DNA of 8,118 nt from Desulfocapsaceae bacterium (GTDB taxonomy: Bacteria > Desulfobacterota > Desulfobulbia > Desulfobulbales > Desulfocapsaceae). The DNA lies in NCBI GenBank assembly GCA_029934775.1, contig JAOZLO010000108.1, forward strand, positions 1 to 8,118. Direction: 5' to 3'. Of the stretch, positions 6,388 through 8,118 are shown piece by piece. The first letter of the stretch is position 1. Each line of letters opens with the position of its first letter. The translations under genes were made by a program, and so were the position numbers. Under the pieces are notes generated by a model. That model was given only the letters and a program-made list of their open reading frames with translations, made no database searches and was not told the origin of the DNA.

Positions 6388-7140
6388 CTATTGTGTACGT
6401 TTAAAAAAACTTAAAAGCGCATGGAGCGTAGTCAGTGGATGCGGTGGACATCCAGGGATATACAGGTCCACAGGGATTAAGCTGTTCAGATCACCAGCTA
6501 TTTCTTCACTACCGAAAAATGGACCGCCTGAGATAGAACAACAACCACTGGCAATGACTATCTTGGGTGACGGTACAGCATCATAGGTGTCCATCAGTGC
6601 CTTTTTCATATTATTGGAAATTGGCCCGGTGACATGGATTCCGTCAGCATGCCGCGGTGAGGCAACAAAATCAATGCCGAAACGTGACAGGTCAAAAAAA
6701 GGTGTGTTGAGTACGTTGGTATCTGCTTCGCACGAGTTGCAACCGGCGGCGGAAACCTGGCGTAACTGCAGTGAACGGCCAAAGAGCTTCTTAAAATGAT
6801 GTTTGGAGTGTTCAGCAAGATTTGGCAAACTGCCATCGGTGACAAGATCTGCGCGATTTGCAGCACCGAGGTCAAAGTTTTCACTGAATCGGACAAAGGC
6901 GCCATCATTCACGGTTTCGCAATGGCCGCAAAAGGTGCATCGTCCCAGATCAATTGTTTTCGTTACGGCATTTATAGCGTTTTGGGGACAGATGTTGGCG
7001 CACTGCTCTGCAATCTCAGTGCTGCATTCTTGATTAATTTCGGGTATTCCTCGAAATCTATGGTAAAGAACAATCGGATCCTTGGGGTACGTTGAGGTCT
7101 TGTAACCTTGTTCCATTCTATTTTTAATTATTTTCAGCAT
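6388..7140 (-). CDS. Hydrogenase-like small subunit (NuoB/HycG-like) fused to an N-terminal ferredoxin
   Basis: This 250-residue Fe-S subunit belongs to the NuoB/HycG/HyfI family, which carries the cluster next to the large subunit in complex I and group 4 hydrogenases. Residues 35-80 form a ferredoxin-like part with C39, C47, C51-P and C68-TF-C71-GH-C74. Only six cysteines are present, so probably one [4Fe-4S] cluster is complete and a second is doubtful. The NuoB-like part has AAGCNSCEAD (131-140), IASGCCSISGGP (196-207) and IPGCPPHP (228-235), which supply C134, C137, C200 or C201, and C231 for the proximal cluster. No membrane helix is seen, so it should sit on the cytoplasmic arm. The frame stays open back to 7392 with an ATG there, but homology and AGAAGG (7148-7153) place the start at ATG 7140. 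It follows the large subunit by 58 bases and is surely in the same operon. Confidence 0.9.
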   Translation of the reverse strand: MLKIIKNRMEQGYKTSTYPKDPIVLYHRFRGIPEINQECSTEIAEQCANICPQNAINAVTKTIDLGRCTFCGHCETVNDGAFVRFSENFDLGAANRADLVTDGSLPNLAEHSKHHFKKLFGRSLQLRQVSAAGCNSCEADTNVLNTPFFDLSRFGIDFVASPRHADGIHVTGPISNNMKKALMDTYDAVPSPKIVIASGCCSISGGPFFGSEEIAGDLNSLIPVDLYIPGCPPHPLTTLHALLSFFKRTQ

Positions 7141-7147
7141 AGTAAAA

Positions 7148-7153
7148 CCTTCT
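7148..7153 (-). promoter_or_regulatory. Ribosome binding site deciding the small-subunit start
   Basis: On the minus strand AGAAGG lies seven bases before the ATG at 7140. The longer frame that begins at 7392 would overlap the large-subunit gene by almost 200 bases and adds residues with no family resemblance, so the shorter protein is the right one. Confidence 0.75.
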
Positions 7154-7198
7154 GTGTTTTCCTGTGTCTGCCATATTGAATGCCCAGCCCAAGTTGTT

Positions 7199-8118
7199 TT
7201 ACAGGTCAAATCCGCAATAAGAGAGATTGAAGCTCTTGTTGCAAAGAGGAAAGTCAGAGATCTCCTGGTTCCGAAGAGACATGGCCAGACCCGTCCAGTT
7301 ATGAAATGAAGGATCTTTAATCTTGTAACGCTGTACCTTGCCTTCTCCATCGGTAAGAATGCAGTGTGATACCTCTCCACGCCATCCTTCATTGAGAGTA
7401 ACTACAAAAGAGTCAGGACTGAGACTATGGTCTTTCATATGCACAGATGTGGCTGTCTCTTCAAGTCTCTCATGCTTATCGAGTAGAATACTGATAAGTC
7501 TCAGTGAGTGCATGATTTCTTCACGTCGTACTGTGGCACGGCTGTTAACATCACCATTGGTGACACCATTGCTATTGGCCGGCAACTCCCCGTAGTATTC
7601 CGTTGGGAAGGTAACTCTAGCATCGTAGGGAATGTCACAGGCCCTGCCAACATAGCCAACGAGACCAAGGTTCGTGGCCATTTCATGCTCCACAGTACCG
7701 GTGTGCTCAAATCTTGCCTGAACGGTATGGGCACTAAACAGCAGGTCGCAGACATGTTCAATCTCTGGAGTGCTTTCTGTCAGTTTCTCGCGGAGAAGTC
7801 GCCGTTGTTCCTCTCCCATAATATGGGTAACTCCGCCTGGCCGAACCAGACCTTTGCCAAATCTGTTGCCACTGAGCACCTGCAGCAAGTTGAGGAATTC
7901 TCCTCGGAGTCTGCCAAAATAGGCAGCCGGTGGATTAAAGGCCACATCTCCACTCAGTGCGCCAAGATCACCTAAATGGTTGCTAATCCTTTCCAGTTCC
8001 AAGGCGATGGTGCGGACAATGCTTGCTCCAACGTCGATGCTCAGCCCTGCCAGAGCCTCCACTGCCTGACACATGCAGAGGTTGTGGCCAATCGTAGTGT
8101 CACCGGCTATGGACTCAC
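7199..8118 (-). CDS. Hydrogenase-like large subunit (NuoD/HycE/HyfG-like) lacking Ni-Fe ligands; 5' end cut by the window
   Basis: About 305 residues of the C-terminal NuoD-like domain are visible; an in-frame reading continues through the right edge, so the ATG at 8074 is internal. The family's core is clear: LELERISNHLGDLGALSGDV, NRFGKGLVRPGGVTH, GRACDIPYDAR and RYKIKDPSFHNW, ending DFPLCNKSFNLSYCGFDL. The first ligand motif of [NiFe] hydrogenases (ERxCGxCxxxH) is replaced by ESIAGDTTIGH at about 8081-8115, with Ala and Thr in place of both cysteines. In the C-terminal motif (DPCxxC), Ser and Gly occupy the ligand positions in a gapless alignment, with two cysteines out of register. It should therefore not bind the Ni-Fe centre, as in NuoD and in energy-converting hydrogenase-related (Ehr) complexes. 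Membrane subunits would be expected further right on this strand. Confidence 0.9.
   Translation of the reverse strand, partial: ESIAGDTTIGHNLCMCQAVEALAGLSIDVGASIVRTIALELERISNHLGDLGALSGDVAFNPPAAYFGRLRGEFLNLLQVLSGNRFGKGLVRPGGVTHIMGEEQRRLLREKLTESTPEIEHVCDLLFSAHTVQARFEHTGTVEHEMATNLGLVGYVGRACDIPYDARVTFPTEYYGELPANSNGVTNGDVNSRATVRREEIMHSLRLISILLDKHERLEETATSVHMKDHSLSPDSFVVTLNEGWRGEVSHCILTDGEGKVQRYKIKDPSFHNWTGLAMSLRNQEISDFPLCNKSFNLSYCGFDL

Noticed and set aside
6371..6398. Terminator after the small-subunit gene (gtac/gtac arms then an eight-T run on the minus strand)
   Set aside because: The stem is only four pairs and overlaps the stop codon, with six bases between stem and T-run. Too weak to call.
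7141..7392. Longer N-terminus for the small subunit from the ATG at 7392
   Set aside because: It would overlap the large-subunit gene in another frame and adds no conserved sequence. The ATG at 7140 has a good ribosome binding site and matches the family.
7199..8118. Annotation as a hydrogen-evolving [NiFe] hydrogenase
   Set aside because: Neither cysteine pair needed for the Ni-Fe centre is in register.

Overview
The window looks like chromosomal DNA from an anaerobic, moderately low-GC bacterium. The best guess is a Desulfobacterota/deltaproteobacterial-type organism. This rests on gene content only: a hydrogenase-related (NuoD/NuoB-like) respiratory complex, an FrhB-type iron-sulfur flavoprotein and a cytidylate-kinase-like protein. 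No rRNA or other marker gene is present to confirm it. I see no tRNA, CRISPR array, intact insertion sequence or prophage.

Layout. Positions 1-537 hold no intact gene. They contain what looks like the decayed 3' end of a minus-strand gene (about 286-480). Positions 538-1530 (+) encode a two-helix K+ channel with a cytoplasmic RCK (TrkA-N/TrkA-C) regulatory unit. Positions 1531-1971 are a non-coding convergent gap with an unusual purine-rich tract and a possible alternative-pairing hairpin. Every other gene lies on the minus strand. Reading in the direction of transcription, from right to left, they are: a hydrogenase-like large subunit (NuoD/HycE-like, cut by the window edge), a ferredoxin-NuoB-like small subunit, a cytidylate-kinase-like protein, an FrhB/FdhB-type ferredoxin-flavoprotein, a universal stress protein, and an APC-superfamily permease that overlaps the stress gene by 8 bp.

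Two themes emerge. On the right is the end of an energy-converting-hydrogenase-related (Ehr-type) complex. Its small subunit keeps the Fe-S cysteines of the proximal cluster, but its large subunit has lost all four canonical Ni-Fe cysteine ligands. It should therefore move electrons without hydrogen chemistry, perhaps coupled to ion translocation by membrane subunits encoded beyond the window. The downstream FrhB-like protein, with two ferredoxin clusters and a flavin-type domain, is a plausible electron-transfer partner, but only gene order supports that. On the left is a possible potassium or osmotic-homeostasis group. The RCK channel converges on a permease carrying a GEGG motif reminiscent of KUP-type K+ transporters, translationally coupled to a universal stress protein whose nucleotide-binding motif is partly degenerate.
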